A model generated the notes under the pieces. That model ran no database searches. It was not told the DNA's origin and was given only the letters and a program-made list of their open reading frames with translations. From JBCCFW01 sp039029535 (GTDB taxonomy: Bacteria > Acidobacteriota > JBCCFW01), in the NCBI GenBank assembly GCA_039029535.1, contig JBCCFW010000083.1, forward strand, positions 1 to 32,475: a stretch of 32,475 nt of DNA. Direction: 5' to 3'. A program made the position numbers and the translations under genes. Shown in pieces: positions 1 through 6,610 of this stretch. Within the stretch, counting starts at the first letter, position 1; every line of letters begins with the position of its first letter.

Positions 1-432
1 ATCACCACCGCCATCAAGGCGGCCGAGACCGGTCACCTCGTGTTCTCGACCTTGCACACGGTCGACGCGACCAAGACCGTCAACCGCGTCATCGACAGCT
101 TCCCGCCCGACCAGCAGGGCCAGGTCCGCTACCAGCTCGCCGCGAACCTGCAGGCGGTCATCTCCCAGCGTCTCTTGCCCACCCTCGCGGGAGGCCGCGT
201 GCCGGCGGTCGAGATCATGCGCTCGACCTCGACCATCAAGGACTACATCGAGAACCCCGAGAAGACGAGCCTCATCCGCGACGCCATCGAGGCCGGTCGC
301 GACCAGTACGGCATGCAGACCTTCGACCAACACCTCACGGACCTGTACCGCAGCGAGGTCGTCTCTCTCGACGTCGCGACCGCCGCGGCATCGAGTCCCT
401 CCGACTTCCAGCGCGCGCTGTCGTTCGAGTAG
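1..432 (+). CDS. pilT: Type IV pilus retraction ATPase PilT, C-terminal part (5' end outside window)
   Basis: The reading frame is open from base 1, so the start lies upstream and only the last 143 residues are here. The fragment starts in the AIKAAETGHLVFSTLHT region, where the His-box segment of PilT/PilU secretion ATPases lies, followed by a DATKTVNR stretch and a conserved SQRLLP stretch. The tail RVPAVEIM...YGMQTFDQHL matches the usual PilT C-terminal domain. PilT hexamers sit at the cytoplasmic base of the type IV pilus and use ATP to depolymerise pilin, causing twitching or gliding. The Walker A motif is outside the window, so PilT versus PilU cannot be fully separated. The gene ends 12 bases before the cyclic-nucleotide-binding protein and probably shares its transcript. 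Confidence 0.9.
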   Translation: MTTAIKAAETGHLVFSTLHTVDATKTVNRVIDSFPPDQQGQVRYQLAANLQAVISQRLLPTLAGGRVPAVEIMRSTSTIKDYIENPEKTSLIRDAIEAGRDQYGMQTFDQHLTDLYRSEVVSLDVATAAASSPSDFQRALSFE

Positions 433-444
433 GAGGAGGAAGCC

Positions 445-909
445 ATGGACATGCTCACGACCCTCAAGGACACCGAGCTCTTCGCGGCCCTCACCGACGA
501 GGAGCTCACCGAGGTGGTCAACGTGGTGGTTCAGCGCGAGGTCGAGGCCGGCGCCGTCCTCGTCGAGGAAGGCCGACCGGGCGAGGCCCTGTTCCTCGTC
601 CACGAGGGCAAGGTGAAGGTCGAGAAGACCTCGGGCGGTGACACGATCACCCTGGCCGAGCTCGGCGCCGGCGCCGCGGTCGGCGAGATGAGCCTGCTCG
701 ACGACAGCCCCACCTCGGCCAGGGTCAGCGCGGTCGAGCCGACCACGGTGCTCTCGATCAGCCGCCTCGACCTCGACGTGCTGCTCAACTGGAACACGGT
801 GCTGGCCGCCAAGATGTGGCGCTCCTTCACCAAGGTCCTCAGTCAGCGCGTCCGCGACATGAACGATCGCGTGCTCGCCAAGTACGGGGCCGACGCCCTC
901 AGCGACTGA
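445..909 (+). CDS. Cyclic-nucleotide-binding (CRP-like) domain protein
   Basis: A 154-residue protein that is almost entirely one cNMP-binding beta-roll followed by a helical tail. The phosphate-binding cassette is seen as VGEMSLLDDSPTSARV (about residues 73-88). In cAMP-binding members this reads roughly FGE-x-ALL-x3-PRSATV; here the Arg after Pro is Thr and an Arg lies three residues later, so ligand binding may be altered. There is no DNA-binding helix-turn-helix, so it is not a CRP-type transcription factor by itself. The ATG has a strong GGAGGAGG Shine-Dalgarno sequence just after the pilT stop codon. Translation next to pilT suggests it modulates pilus retraction or a partner in response to a nucleotide; that role is inference. 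Confidence 0.85.
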   Translation: MDMLTTLKDTELFAALTDEELTEVVNVVVQREVEAGAVLVEEGRPGEALFLVHEGKVKVEKTSGGDTITLAELGAGAAVGEMSLLDDSPTSARVSAVEPTTVLSISRLDLDVLLNWNTVLAAKMWRSFTKVLSQRVRDMNDRVLAKYGADALSD

Positions 910-920
910 GCCCGCTCCGG

Positions 921-947
921 CCCGCGAGGTCTAGCCGTCCTCGCGGG
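921..947. terminator. Bidirectional hairpin between convergent genes
   Basis: A perfect 9-bp inverted repeat, CCCGCGAGG (921-929) and CCTCGCGGG (939-947), with a 9-base loop. It lies between the end of the cNMP-binding gene and the end of moaC, which converge here; the right arm and loop fall inside the last codons of moaC. There is no U-tract on either strand, so intrinsic termination is likely but not certain. Confidence 0.6.
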
Positions 948-1440
948 TCCACGTCCCGGACTTCCCCCCCTCCTTCCGGAGGAGGACGATGTCCTCGATG
1001 ACGATGCCCTTCGCCGCCGACTTGCAGGTGTCGTGGAGGGCGAGCGCGGCGACCGACACCGCCGTCAGCGCCTCCATCTCCACGCCCGTCCGGGCGGTCG
1101 TCGTCGCGGTGGCGGTGATGACGACGCGGCTGTTCTCGGCGTCGAGCTCGAGGTCGACGCCGACCTTGTCGAGCGGCAGCGGATGGCAGAGCGGGATGAG
1201 TCGCGAGGTCTCCTTCGCCCCCTGAATCCCCGCCAGCCGCGCGATGGCCAGGGCGTCGCCCTTGGCGAGGCGGTCCTCGGCCAGGGCCGCGAAGGCGGGC
1301 GCCGGGAGATGCACCCGTCCCTGCGCCACCGCCGTGCGGCGCGTCGGCGTCTTCTCGGAGACGTCGACCATCCGCGCCTGCCCTCGCTCGTCGAGGTGCG
1401 TCAGGTCGCCGGGCTCGCGGGTCTCGTCGCTCTCGCTCAC
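931..1440 (-). CDS. moaC: Cyclic pyranopterin monophosphate synthase MoaC
   Basis: A 169-residue protein of the usual MoaC length. MoaC works with MoaA to convert GTP via 3',8-cyclo-GTP to cyclic pyranopterin monophosphate, the first intermediate of molybdenum cofactor. Family blocks seen: LAGIQGAKETSRLIPLCHP (K of the AK motif and the LCHP loop), TGVEMEALTAVSVAALAL and HDTCKSAAKG, which carries the conserved Asp and Lys corresponding to the E. coli D-x-C-K catalytic segment, then the LLRKEGGKSG end. The start is GTG at 1440, overlapping the mqnA stop by four bases (GTGA), so translation is probably coupled. An XdhC-family gene elsewhere in the window is consistent with a molybdoenzyme-using organism. 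Confidence 0.95.
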   Translation of the reverse strand: MSESDETREPGDLTHLDERGQARMVDVSEKTPTRRTAVAQGRVHLPAPAFAALAEDRLAKGDALAIARLAGIQGAKETSRLIPLCHPLPLDKVGVDLELDAENSRVVITATATTTARTGVEMEALTAVSVAALALHDTCKSAAKGIVIEDIVLLRKEGGKSGTWTREDG

Positions 1441-2237
1441 GTGCCGGCCACCTCACAGGTCGCCGTCGCGTGGCGGTCGAGACCGAGCGCTCGGACCTCC
1501 GTCAGGAAGCGCTCGAGCCCGACGCGACAGTCCTCGTCCAGGCGATAGACCAGCTCGTCGAAGTAGTCCCGCAGCTCCGGCACCGGCAGGCCCGATCGCA
1601 CGGCCTCCTGCTCGGCCAAGGCGTCGAGCCGAGCCAGGCCCCGCTCCGCGGCCTCGTCGAGCACCCGACGCTGGCCAGGGTCGTCGCTCAGGCCCGGTCG
1701 CAGCGCCCAGCAGGCGAAGACGAAGGGCAGGCCGGTCCAGCGGGCCCACTCGGCTGCGAGGTCGATGCGGGCGAGCTCGGCCCCCGCCTCGCGGTCGGCG
1801 TGCAGGGCCGGATCCCCGATGAGAAGCGCGGCGTCGACTCCCTCGAGCCGGGCGGACAGGTCGCCGTCGACCGGCGGGGCCACGACGACCTCCGGATGCC
1901 CTCGACGGGCCAGGAGCACCCGGGTGAGGGCTGCGGCACAACGCGAATCTCCGTCGAGCCGCACGCGACGGAGCTCGGACAGGTGCTCGACACGTGAGAA
2001 CAGCAAGACCGACCGGCAGCGTCCGCGAGCGGCCACGCCGTGGCCGGGGAGGAGCGGCGTCGAGCCGGGATGACGGGCCAGCTCGACGGCCGGCAGGAGG
2101 GCGACGTCGACCTCACCGGCCGCCCACCAGGCCGCCACGGAGGCCGGGGGGCCCCAGCGCTGCTCGTCCTCGGGAAGACCGTCGATGAGCGGGGCGGCGT
2201 TGCTGTAGCGCACCACCCCCAGGCGTCGCGTCGTCAT
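1437..2237 (-). CDS. mqnA: Chorismate dehydratase MqnA-like (futalosine menaquinone pathway)
   Basis: A 266-residue periplasmic-binding-protein-like fold without a signal peptide. The N-terminus LGVVRYSNAAPLIDGL matches the characteristic start of MqnA/MqnD proteins (usually V-S-Y-L-N-A-x-P-L). MqnA dehydrates chorismate to 3-[(1-carboxyvinyl)oxy]benzoate, the committed step of futalosine-route menaquinone synthesis. The frame stays open upstream for hundreds of codons, but the ATG at 2235-2237 gives the family-like N-terminus; no clear Shine-Dalgarno sequence is visible before it. The gene is coupled to moaC by a GTGA overlap. MqnD, a related enzyme of the same pathway, is the main alternative; length and the N-terminal motif favour MqnA. 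No other mqn gene is in the window. Confidence 0.85.
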   Translation of the reverse strand: MTTRRLGVVRYSNAAPLIDGLPEDEQRWGPPASVAAWWAAGEVDVALLPAVELARHPGSTPLLPGHGVAARGRCRSVLLFSRVEHLSELRRVRLDGDSRCAAALTRVLLARRGHPEVVVAPPVDGDLSARLEGVDAALLIGDPALHADREAGAELARIDLAAEWARWTGLPFVFACWALRPGLSDDPGQRRVLDEAAERGLARLDALAEQEAVRSGLPVPELRDYFDELVYRLDEDCRVGLERFLTEVRALGLDRHATATCEVAGT

Positions 2238-2546
2238 GGGCGAATGGTAGCTCGACGGGCCACCGGGAACCGAACCTCGACGACGGCTCTCCGCGACCTG
2301 GATCACGTGGCCCGGAGCTGCTCCCGACGAGGCCGTCGGGACGGTCTGACCCGACATCGAACGTTTCTCAACCAGCCTGGGTGCTCGGCCTTGCCCCCTC
2401 CCCCATGACGTGCCAACATCTCGCGCCTTCGAGCTGGAAGAGCGGTCAACTCCACGGACGCGAGATCGTCGGATCGCCGTCCCGCTCCCAGCCTCACGGC
2501 CCGGCCATCCCATCCCGCAACAGCGCCGAGCCGACGGAACCGTCTC
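2238..2546. promoter_or_regulatory. Divergent intergenic region (mqnA / icd-like)
   Basis: 309 bases separating the divergent mqnA and icd-like genes, so it should hold both promoters. The one distinct element is an 8-bp hairpin, TCCCGACG (2322-2329) and CGTCGGGA (2334-2341), with an AGGC loop. I could not identify convincing -10/-35 or -24/-12 elements, and no small ORF here has coding support independent of the overlapping genes. Confidence 0.4.
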
Positions 2547-3794
2547 TTGGAATTCAGGACCCTCGATCCTCCCTCCTCGGGTCGACGCATCGACGTCGAG
2601 GACGGGCGGCAGATCGTTCCCGAAGACCCCATCGTCCCGTATCTCGAAGGCGATGGCGTGGGGCCCGAGATCTGGGCGGCCGCACGCGCGGTCCTCGATG
2701 CAGCCGTCGAGAAGGTCTTCGGCGGCCAGCGCCAGGTCCACTGGTTCGAGATCTTCGCCGGGCGCAAGGCCCACGACCGCTTCCAGGACTGGCTGCCCGA
2801 CGAGACCGTCGAGGCCATCCGGCACTACCGCGTCGCCCTCAAGGGCCCCCTGGAGACCCCGGTCGACGGGAGCATCCGCCGTCTGAGCGTGTCCCTGCGT
2901 CAGCGCCTCGACCTCTACGCGAGCGTGCGCCCCATCCGCTGGCTGGAAGGCGTGCCCAGCCCGATCAAGCACCCCGAGAAGCTCGACCTCGTCCTGTTCC
3001 GCGAGAACACCGAGTGCCTCCACGCCGGGCTGGAGTGGTCGGCCACCTCCGACGAAGCCCAGGGTCTGGTTCACCACCTCAACGACACGCTCGAGACCAA
3101 CGTCCGCGAGGGCTCCGCGCTCGCCCTCCATCCGAGCTCGGCCTACGGCAGCAAGCGACTCGTCCGACGGGCCATCCAGCACGCCCTCGATCGCGGTCGC
3201 GCCTCGGTGACCCTCGCCCACGCCGGCGACGTGCTCAAGATGACCGAGGGCGCCTTCCGCGACTGGGGGCTCGAGCTCGCCCGCGAGGAGTTCGCGGCCA
3301 GCACGATCTCGGAGGCCGACCTCCGCGAGAAGTACGACGGCGACCGTCCCGACAACAAGGTCGTCGTCAAGGATCGACGGATCGACGCGCTGTTCCAGCA
3401 GGTGCAGCTGCGACCCGGCGAGCACTCGGTGGTCGCCACGACGAACCTCCACGCCGACGCGCTCTTCAGCACGCTCATCGCTCAGGTGGGCGGGCTCGGC
3501 GGCAGCGCCAACGTCGGTGACGAGGTCGCGCTGTTCGAGACGACCCACGAGCCGCTCTCCGAGCTCGCCGGTCAGGATCAGGCCAACCCGGGCTCGCTCA
3601 TCCTCGCCGGCGTGATGCTCCTCGAGCACCTCGGCTGGCATGAGGCCGGCCGGATGGTCACCAACGCCCTGCAGGAGACGCTCCGGCAGAAGCGCGTGAC
3701 CGCCGACCTCGAGCGACAGATGTCGGGCGCCACCCTGGTCAAGTGCTCGGAGTTCGCCCAGGCCGTCGTCGGCAACCTCGGCAGCAACGACTGA
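2547..3794 (+). CDS. Isocitrate dehydrogenase family protein with divergent active site
   Basis: A 415-residue homologue of NADP-dependent isocitrate dehydrogenase (E. coli Icd, 416 residues), alignable from residue 7 to the end: IVPYLEGDGVGPEIW, ALKGPLETPVDGSIR, FRENTE, MTEGAFRDWG, IAQVGG and LVKCSEFAQAVV. The active site is heavily changed when aligned by eye to E. coli numbering: S113 to R112, N115 to S114, Y160 to H159, catalytic K230 to A226, N232 to D228 and metal ligand D311 to S308. R119, R129, R153, D283 and D307 are kept. The NADP loop HGTAPKYAG reads HEPLSELAG. It may use another substrate, be regulatory, or be inactive. The start is TTG at 2547, chosen because the N-terminal length then matches Icd. 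It lies upstream of mdh in the same direction. Confidence 0.85.
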   Translation: MEFRTLDPPSSGRRIDVEDGRQIVPEDPIVPYLEGDGVGPEIWAAARAVLDAAVEKVFGGQRQVHWFEIFAGRKAHDRFQDWLPDETVEAIRHYRVALKGPLETPVDGSIRRLSVSLRQRLDLYASVRPIRWLEGVPSPIKHPEKLDLVLFRENTECLHAGLEWSATSDEAQGLVHHLNDTLETNVREGSALALHPSSAYGSKRLVRRAIQHALDRGRASVTLAHAGDVLKMTEGAFRDWGLELAREEFAASTISEADLREKYDGDRPDNKVVVKDRRIDALFQQVQLRPGEHSVVATTNLHADALFSTLIAQVGGLGGSANVGDEVALFETTHEPLSELAGQDQANPGSLILAGVMLLEHLGWHEAGRMVTNALQETLRQKRVTADLERQMSGATLVKCSEFAQAVVGNLGSND

Positions 3795-3806
3795 ATCCGT
3801 CGATCC

Positions 3807-3824
3807 GTCGGGCCCCGTCCCGAC
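3807..3824 (+). terminator. Weak hairpin between icd-like gene and mdh
   Basis: A 6-bp stem GTCGGG (3807-3812) and CCCGAC (3819-3824) with a 6-base loop, 13 bases after the icd-like stop codon. No U-tract follows, so this may attenuate rather than end transcription into mdh. Confidence 0.3.
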
Positions 3825-3876
3825 CGGCCCATCCCTACCATCCCCGTTCGTTCCTTCCAGTTCGAGAGAGCAAGAG

Positions 3877-4821
3877 ATGATCACGAGCAAGAGACCCAAG
3901 ATCACCGTCGTCGGCGCCGGCCACGTGGGCGCCACCACCGCCCAGCGCATCATCGAGAAGGAGCTCGGCGACTGCGTCCTCGTCGACATCGTCGAGGGGA
4001 TGCCGCAGGGCAAGGCGCTCGACCTCCTGGAGAGCGGTCCGGTCGAGGGCTACGACGCACAGATCCAGGGCAGCAACGGCTACGAGGAGACGGCGGACTC
4101 CGACATCGTGGTGATCACCGCCGGCCTGGCCCGCAAGCCGGGGATGTCGCGTGACGACCTCCTCATGAAGAACGCCGCGATCGTCGGCGGCATCGTGGAC
4201 GAGACGGCCAAGCGCAGCCCGAATTCCATCATCATCATGGTGACCAACCCCCTCGACGCCATGGCCCAGGTCGCCCTCGACCGCTCGGGCTTCCCGCGCG
4301 AGCGCGTGCTCGGCATGGCCGGCGTCCTCGACTCGGCGCGCTTCGAGACGTTCATCGCCCAGGAGCTCTCGGTCTCCGTCGACAACGTGCACGCCTTCGT
4401 CCTCGGCGGTCACGGCGACACGATGGTCCCGCTGCCGCGCTACTCGACGGTGGCCGGCGTGCCCCTGACCGACCTCCTCCCCCAGGACCGCATCGACGCC
4501 CTCTGCCAGCGCACCGCCCAGGGCGGCGCCGAGATCGTCGGCTTGCTCAAGACCGGCTCGGCCTACTACGCGCCGTCGGCCTCGACGGTCGAGATGGTCG
4601 ACGCCATCGTCAACGATCGGAAGAAGATCCTCCCCTGCGCCGCCTATCTCAACGGCGAGTACGGCCACGAGGGGCTCTTCCTCGGCGTGCCCTGCAAGCT
4701 CGGCGCGGACGGCCTCGAGGAGATCTTCCAGATCGAGCTCACCGAGGTCGAAGCCACCTCCCTCGGCAAGTCGGCCGACGCAGTCCGTGAGCTCATGGAC
4801 GTCATGAAGAACAACTCCTGA
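3877..4821 (+). CDS. mdh: Malate dehydrogenase (LDH-like type)
   Basis: A 314-residue NAD-dependent malate dehydrogenase of the lactate-dehydrogenase-like group. It catalyses malate to oxaloacetate in the TCA cycle in the cytoplasm. Seen: dinucleotide-binding GAGHVG (residues 13-18), the acidic NAD-ribose-binding residue in VLVDIVEG, the mobile-loop motif ARKPGMSR whose first Arg marks malate rather than lactate specificity, the VTNPLDAM block, DSARF with the substrate-binding Arg, and catalytic GGHGD. A purine-rich AGAGAGCAAGAG precedes the ATG. The gene lies 82 bases behind the icd-like gene, giving a TCA-cycle pair although the neighbouring dehydrogenase has an altered active site. Confidence 0.95.
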   Translation: MITSKRPKITVVGAGHVGATTAQRIIEKELGDCVLVDIVEGMPQGKALDLLESGPVEGYDAQIQGSNGYEETADSDIVVITAGLARKPGMSRDDLLMKNAAIVGGIVDETAKRSPNSIIIMVTNPLDAMAQVALDRSGFPRERVLGMAGVLDSARFETFIAQELSVSVDNVHAFVLGGHGDTMVPLPRYSTVAGVPLTDLLPQDRIDALCQRTAQGGAEIVGLLKTGSAYYAPSASTVEMVDAIVNDRKKILPCAAYLNGEYGHEGLFLGVPCKLGADGLEEIFQIELTEVEATSLGKSADAVRELMDVMKNNS

Positions 4822-4927
4822 CGGGGCTCCGTGCATCACGGCCGCACTCGACCTCCGTTCGCTTCCCGCAACGGGAACACGCTGTTCACGTTGCAGGTCG
4901 GCGGTCGGAGGCTCCCGCGTTCACCGA

Positions 4928-4963
4928 GCCCCCCCGCTATCAGCTGCGTGGCGGCGGGGGCTA
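4928..4963 (+). terminator. Candidate mdh terminator
   Basis: Left arm AGCCCCCCCGC (4928-4938) can pair with GCGGCGGGGGCT (4952-4963), seven outer G-C/A-T pairs being continuous and the inner pairs needing a bulge. It is about 105 bases after the mdh stop and is not followed by a U-tract. Confidence 0.35.
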
Positions 4964-5074
4964 AGATCCTGGTCATCCCCTGATGAGAGCACGGTCCGAA
5001 GCGCTGCCTTCAGACCGCAGCAGCCACCACCGATAAGCCCTCGGAGAGGTCGCCACGGTGACTAAACGACTTAC

Positions 5075-5107
5075 CGAGTCCAATAGCTCACGCTCTGGAC
5101 TCGTGAG
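5075..5107 (+). promoter_or_regulatory. Mutually exclusive leader hairpins upstream of the secreted-protein gene
   Basis: Stem A pairs CGAGTCCA (5075-5082) with TGGACTCG (5096-5103), 8 bp with a 13-base loop. Stem B pairs CTCACG (5087-5092) with CGTGAG (5102-5107). Because 5102-5103 are shared and the stems interleave, only one can form at a time. The pair lies about 28 bases before the GGAGG ribosome binding site at 5135. Such a layout can act as a translational or attenuation switch, but no ligand or regulator is evident. Confidence 0.35.
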
Positions 5108-5134
5108 TCATGCGCCTGTTAGCCTCGCCTCTCT

Positions 5135-5139
5135 GGAGG
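5135..5139 (+). promoter_or_regulatory. Ribosome binding site that decides the start at 5145
   Basis: GGAGG at 5135-5139, five bases before ATG 5145. The ATG opens directly into a signal peptide, which supports this start over the upstream GTG at 5058. That GTG also has a GGAGAGG in front of it but would add 29 residues before the signal sequence. Confidence 0.7.
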
Positions 5140-5144
5140 CCTCG

Positions 5145-5975
5145 ATGGCTCGCGGTCTGGCCCTGCTATTCGTGCTCCTGCTGCCGCATTCGGCGGTCGC
5201 CGTCCCCACTCCGAGGGAGGGCGGCGACGAGGCCCTGCGTCCCTGCGTAGGTGATCCTCCCTGCGACGGCCTCCACTGCCCTGACGACATCGACTGCAAC
5301 AGTGGCCAGGACATGACGTCCTGCGATTGCAACGGGCGGATCGGGGACGACTGGGGAGGCTGTCTCTCCTTCGGCGGCGAGGGTGAGCTCTCGGTCCTCG
5401 GCATCTTCAGCGTCCGCCGAGACACCGAGGACGGCTTCGCGACGGCCACTCTCGCCTGTGACGTTCGTGAGGAGATCCGACACTCCTTCACCTGGGGAGG
5501 CGGCACGCAGTCGTACACCGTGCCGGCCGGCAGTCTCTCCCTCGACCTCGAGAATCTCGGCCCGGCCGAGCTCTGGGGTCTCGACGGCTGGACGGCCTGG
5601 CGGGTCGTCGACGTCTGGGGCGCCGTTCCTCCGACCGAGACCATCGCGCTCGGCGGCTCGACCGTCCCCGAGATCAGCCTGTCGCTGTCCGACCGAGAGC
5701 TCCCGGACGGCCGACATGCCGGTGACCTCGCGCTCTTCTACGTGGCCGAGCAACCCATCGGCAAGTATCCGGAGGGCTACGTCGTCGGCTTCCTGCCCAT
5801 CGCCCTGAGCCTGACGGAGCCACTTCCCTTCCCAGCCTCCCTGGCCTGGCCCGTCGAACGCGACGGTGAGGCGGTTCTCGAAGTGAGTGGGCTGGCGCAG
5901 CCGGATGGGAGCATCGTGTTCCTCCGAGGAAACGACCTCTTCAAGAGTCGAGCTCGCGCGACAGCAGCCCCCTGA
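5145..5975 (+). CDS. Secreted cysteine-rich protein of unknown function
   Basis: A 276-residue protein I do not recognise. From ATG 5145 it starts with a classical signal peptide: short basic MARG, hydrophobic LALLFVLLLPHS, then AVA as a likely signal peptidase I site near residue 19. The mature N-terminal section is acidic and cysteine-rich, with Cys at 34, 40, 45, 51, 60, 62, 73 and 105: eight in all, an even number that suits disulphide pairing. The rest is rich in beta-prone, acidic segments without recognised domains. Export and disulphides fit the nearby DsbD redox operon, but that link is only proximity. A longer start at GTG 5058 is possible though it would bury the signal peptide. 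Confidence 0.75.
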   Translation: MARGLALLFVLLLPHSAVAVPTPREGGDEALRPCVGDPPCDGLHCPDDIDCNSGQDMTSCDCNGRIGDDWGGCLSFGGEGELSVLGIFSVRRDTEDGFATATLACDVREEIRHSFTWGGGTQSYTVPAGSLSLDLENLGPAELWGLDGWTAWRVVDVWGAVPPTETIALGGSTVPEISLSLSDRELPDGRHAGDLALFYVAEQPIGKYPEGYVVGFLPIALSLTEPLPFPASLAWPVERDGEAVLEVSGLAQPDGSIVFLRGNDLFKSRARATAAP

Positions 5976-6022
5976 CGCCCCTCCGACTGGAAGCCAGCCC
6001 GTCCGAGACGCATGATCGGGCC

Positions 6023-6610
6023 GTGACCGAGCCGGCTTCCTCTCCCGCTGCCGGCCGCGATCTCCGCGAGACGGTGATCGCGGCCCTGGCCCCTCTCTGG
6101 TCGCTCGCCCTCGAACTCACCGAGGACACGAGCCAGGCCGAGAGCTGGGCCACCGAGGCTGCCCTGGCCTGTGCGCTGCACGGCCCCGAGGGCGACCTCC
6201 GTCTCGAGCGGGCCGCTCGCATCGACGCCTTGGTGCAGTCGTCGGGTCGTCTCGACCTGCTCGACCGCGCCGAGACCTGGCTCGCTGCCCGCCACGACGA
6301 GACCCAGCAGCGCCTCGACGAGAGCACGGTGCTCGCCCTCGGCGCCGGCGACTCGGTTCCCCTGGATGCCTGGTCACAGGCACTCCGCGAGCTGCCCTGG
6401 TCTCTCCGCTTCCTCCTCCGGGCCCACGTCCTCCAAGGCCTGTCGGCCGTCGAGCTGGCCATCGGCCTGGGAGCCGATGAGCAGCGGGTCGGCCGCTGCC
6501 TCCGGCGAGCGCGCCTGGCCCTCCTCGGACGCGCCCTCGAGCCGAGCGCGGCCTGGCCCGACGACGACGCCCTCGCCTCTCGCCCCGCGCTGCCACCGGA
6601 GCACCCGTGA
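6023..6610 (+). CDS. Divergent ECF-like RNA polymerase sigma factor
   Basis: A 195-residue protein whose C-terminal half resembles sigma region 4: ALRELPWSLRFLLRAHVLQG followed by a helix-turn-helix LSAVELAIGLGADEQRVGRCLRRAR (about residues 120-170), as in ECF sigma factors. The N-terminal half lacks a clear region 2 signature (no recognisable -10-binding aromatic motif), so promoter melting ability is uncertain. The identification rests strongly on context: the next gene, overlapping by GTGA, is a zinc-finger anti-sigma factor with one membrane segment. The start is GTG at 6023. Alternatives are a region-4-only regulator or a sigma-like pseudofactor. The C-terminal tail after residue 175 is low-complexity and acidic/Pro-rich. 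Confidence 0.65.
   Translation: MTEPASSPAAGRDLRETVIAALAPLWSLALELTEDTSQAESWATEAALACALHGPEGDLRLERAARIDALVQSSGRLDLLDRAETWLAARHDETQQRLDESTVLALGAGDSVPLDAWSQALRELPWSLRFLLRAHVLQGLSAVELAIGLGADEQRVGRCLRRARLALLGRALEPSAAWPDDDALASRPALPPEHP

Larger units (their letters stand above)
4822..5144. promoter_or_regulatory. 323-base intergenic and structured leader region
   Basis: A noncoding stretch between mdh and the secreted-protein gene. It contains, in order, a short TTCCCG/CGGGAA hairpin (4863-4877), a G/C-rich terminator-like hairpin (4928-4963), an imperfect hairpin CGGTC-C-GAAG / CTTC-A-GACCG (4992-5017), and a pair of overlapping hairpins (5075-5107) ahead of the ribosome binding site. The segment around 5058-5115 is visibly less G/C-rich than the surrounding genes. 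A GTG frame opens at 5058 but is judged not to be the translational start of the downstream gene. Confidence 0.45.

Noticed and set aside
2308..2323. Sigma-54-like TGGCCC ... GC element in the mqnA/icd-like intergenic region
   Set aside because: The GG-to-GC spacing is one base too short and the -12 region lacks TTGC.
2238..4013. Upstream extension of the mqnA frame, an 858-residue minus-strand open frame to 4013
   Set aside because: The part beyond 2237 is antisense to the icd-like gene and has no family resemblance; MqnA begins at the ATG ending at 2237.
4980..5003. Hammerhead-ribozyme-like CTGATGA ... CGAAGC
   Set aside because: The expected stem II between these motifs does not pair and the last core motif is GAAGC rather than GAAAC; the same bases form a better simple hairpin.
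5058..5144. GTG 5058 as the start of the secreted-protein gene
   Set aside because: It has a ribosome-binding-like GGAGAGG, but would place 29 polar residues before a normal signal peptide; ATG 5145 has a well-spaced GGAGG.
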